Source of the DNA: Colius striatus
Lineage: Eukaryota > Chordata > Aves > Coliiformes > Coliidae
Direction of reading: 5' to 3'
Assembly (NCBI RefSeq): GCF_028858725.1
Contig: NC_084766.1
Location: forward strand, 26,581,001 to 26,645,000
DNA: 64,000 bases
The position numbers were made by a program, and so were the translations under genes. The notes under the pieces were generated by a model. That model had not been told where the DNA came from. It saw only the letters and a list, made by a program, of their open reading frames with translations, and did no database searches. This document shows, one piece after another, positions 62,325-64,000 of this stretch; position 1 is the first letter of the stretch, and every line of letters starts with the position of its first letter.

Positions 62325-64000
62325 CTGGAGAGTGAAAGAAAATCAAATCCATTAAATAAGTCAAAAACATCCAAGCCAAAGATCTGGATGTGATTATGAC
62401 TGACATTCAAGATCAAATTTGGAAAGCAAATACTTTGTCACTGACAAAAAGTCTCTGCTCTGAAACAAGTTAGATTCTCTTGAGAACAACAACAAAAAAG
62501 ATACTTCATTACTATACAGAAAACTATTACTGTGAGAAAAAGACTGAATAGTAAAACAACTTCGAAGACTGACATTTTAGAAACATTATCATGCACTTTT
62601 GTTTTGTGAAAAGACCAACAGAGTCAGGAGACATAGATTATTTTTCCATCAGCTCCATCAATGAGTACCCAAACAATTAACTCTTCAACACTCCAGACCT
62701 CAGCCTTGCTTTTCCGATCCGTAAAATAATGACTACAATGCTTGCAGGCTTGCAGTTGGAAGGGATTATAATTAGGAAATAAAACACAGTCAGCCCATGA
62801 TTATTTATGGATGAATTAGTTAGGTAATACAGTAATTGTGTTGTGAATGCAGATATACAATCTATGCCTGCGTTAATTAACTCAAGCACAAAACAGGGCA
62901 GAATTCGTGCGAGGGTGTTATGTATAGCTGACACAAGGCAGGGAATCTGCTTTCCACTGACTTTTCTTTTGTCCAGTGTAACCTATTTTATGTTCTCATC
63001 CTCTAATTTGCATATTTCTCCATTATCCAGATTAATTCATGACTGTATTTGCATTTTTAGGTACTGTCCAAGAACTGATTAACATCATTTGAAGAAAATA
63101 GTTAAAACTGTTTCTTAATTTCTTGGACAATGTATCTGAATGTTAATCTAAATAACATTTATAGCTTTATATATTTGTCATTAGTGCTGAGAAGGAAAAA
63201 AGCTAAAATGCATACACTGCTGCAAATGGATTTAGGATAATCCTCTTGTTCTGGCCTGTAACAAATTCACCCCCAGCAACACAGCAGGATACAAGGCAAC
63301 GGTTAATATTGGCAGCATATGCAAGAAATGAGAAGTATCCACATACACATAGTAACTCTCATTAAAATTACAGAAAGCTATATGCTGCAATTCTGACTTT
63401 AAAAGATGTCAATGCAACTCTATCCCTAAAGATCTGTCAGCATATTTTCATCTCATACCTAACAGATAGTGCCAGTACTCTATTTTACAGCAGATAATGT
63501 ATTAAGGTCTGAAACTATATAGTGCATGTACCTGAAAAAGAATTTGGCATTAAGCCTCTCCTTTGAATAGAAAAGAATAAAGATCTAGAGATAAAATATC
63601 TCAGATGAAAGACACCTTTTAGTTATCCATAAGCTTTCTATATTTTGAGACTGACATAACTTTCAAAACATCTCTTGTACCTCTGATTGCAAACTATCTG
63701 CTTAAAATACATGAACTGTGCAATCATCATACTGCAATGATACATTAAGAACACTAAACATTGAGATTTCTTTCTTCTGTATACATACATTTCTACAGTG
63801 AATGCATAACATAAACCAATTGCAAAAATGAAGGTCCTGATCTCACAGTAAATCCACATACCTCTGCTCAAGTTACTACAAATTCTGAGCTTAATATTGT
63901 AAGGTAATTCTATAGTGTTACTAAATTCTTTCTGACTGGAATCTAGGGTAGTTCTTTTATGACAATTAGCTGTTAAGAGTCATATTCATGGTGATTCAAA
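62325..64000 (-). other. CFAP43: CFAP43 intron running off the window
   Basis: No further CFAP43 exon was recognised. The N-terminal part of the protein (about 130 residues in human) and the promoter must lie to the right. No CR1 or other repeat was seen here. Confidence 0.6.

Noticed and set aside
1-64000. Search for tRNA genes, CRISPR arrays, operons, integrated viruses or DNA transposons
   Set aside because: No cloverleaf with A/B boxes, no spaced direct repeats, no LTR pairs and no retroviral gene remnants were recognised. The window is an ordinary avian two-gene locus.

Overview
This is a eukaryotic nuclear window, almost certainly from a bird. It is AT-rich, has split genes with GT-AG introns, and carries at least 13 truncated CR1 LINE copies ending in the ATTCTATG-type 3' tail typical of avian CR1. 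The gene pair found, SFR1 on + and CFAP43 on -, lies tail to tail as I remember it in mammals (COL17A1 - SFR1 - CFAP43 - GSTO1).

Layout. 1-13.4 kb: intergenic DNA with two recognisable CR1 fragments and no exon I can support. 13.42-13.88 kb: a CpG island with an exact NRF-1 palindrome, GC boxes, an ETS site and a G-quadruplex motif, taken as the SFR1 promoter. 15.88-17.87 kb: three SFR1 coding exons, 224 codons, encoding the Swi5-binding recombination mediator. 17.9-20.2 kb: the convergent 3' ends of SFR1 and CFAP43. 20.2-62.3 kb: 34 consecutive, phase-compatible coding exons of CFAP43 on the minus strand (4339 nt, one continuous frame of 1445 complete codons plus stop), with CR1 copies in its introns. 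The first CFAP43 exon(s) and its promoter lie to the right of the window; 62.3-64 kb is intron.

The genes are functionally unrelated. SFR1 acts in the nucleus with SWI5 to stimulate RAD51/DMC1 filaments. CFAP43 is an axonemal protein (WD-repeat N-terminal part, coiled-coil C-terminal part) that works with CFAP44 to tether inner dynein arms in cilia and sperm flagella.

I found no undescribed multi-gene system. Points worth a second look: an apparently missing block of about 90-100 residues in CFAP43 relative to mammals, at an in-frame exon junction; a 28-bp inverted repeat (27/28 paired, 12-nt loop) abutting a CR1 fragment; an exon flanked closely by inverted CR1 copies; and the G4/NRF-1 architecture of the SFR1 promoter.
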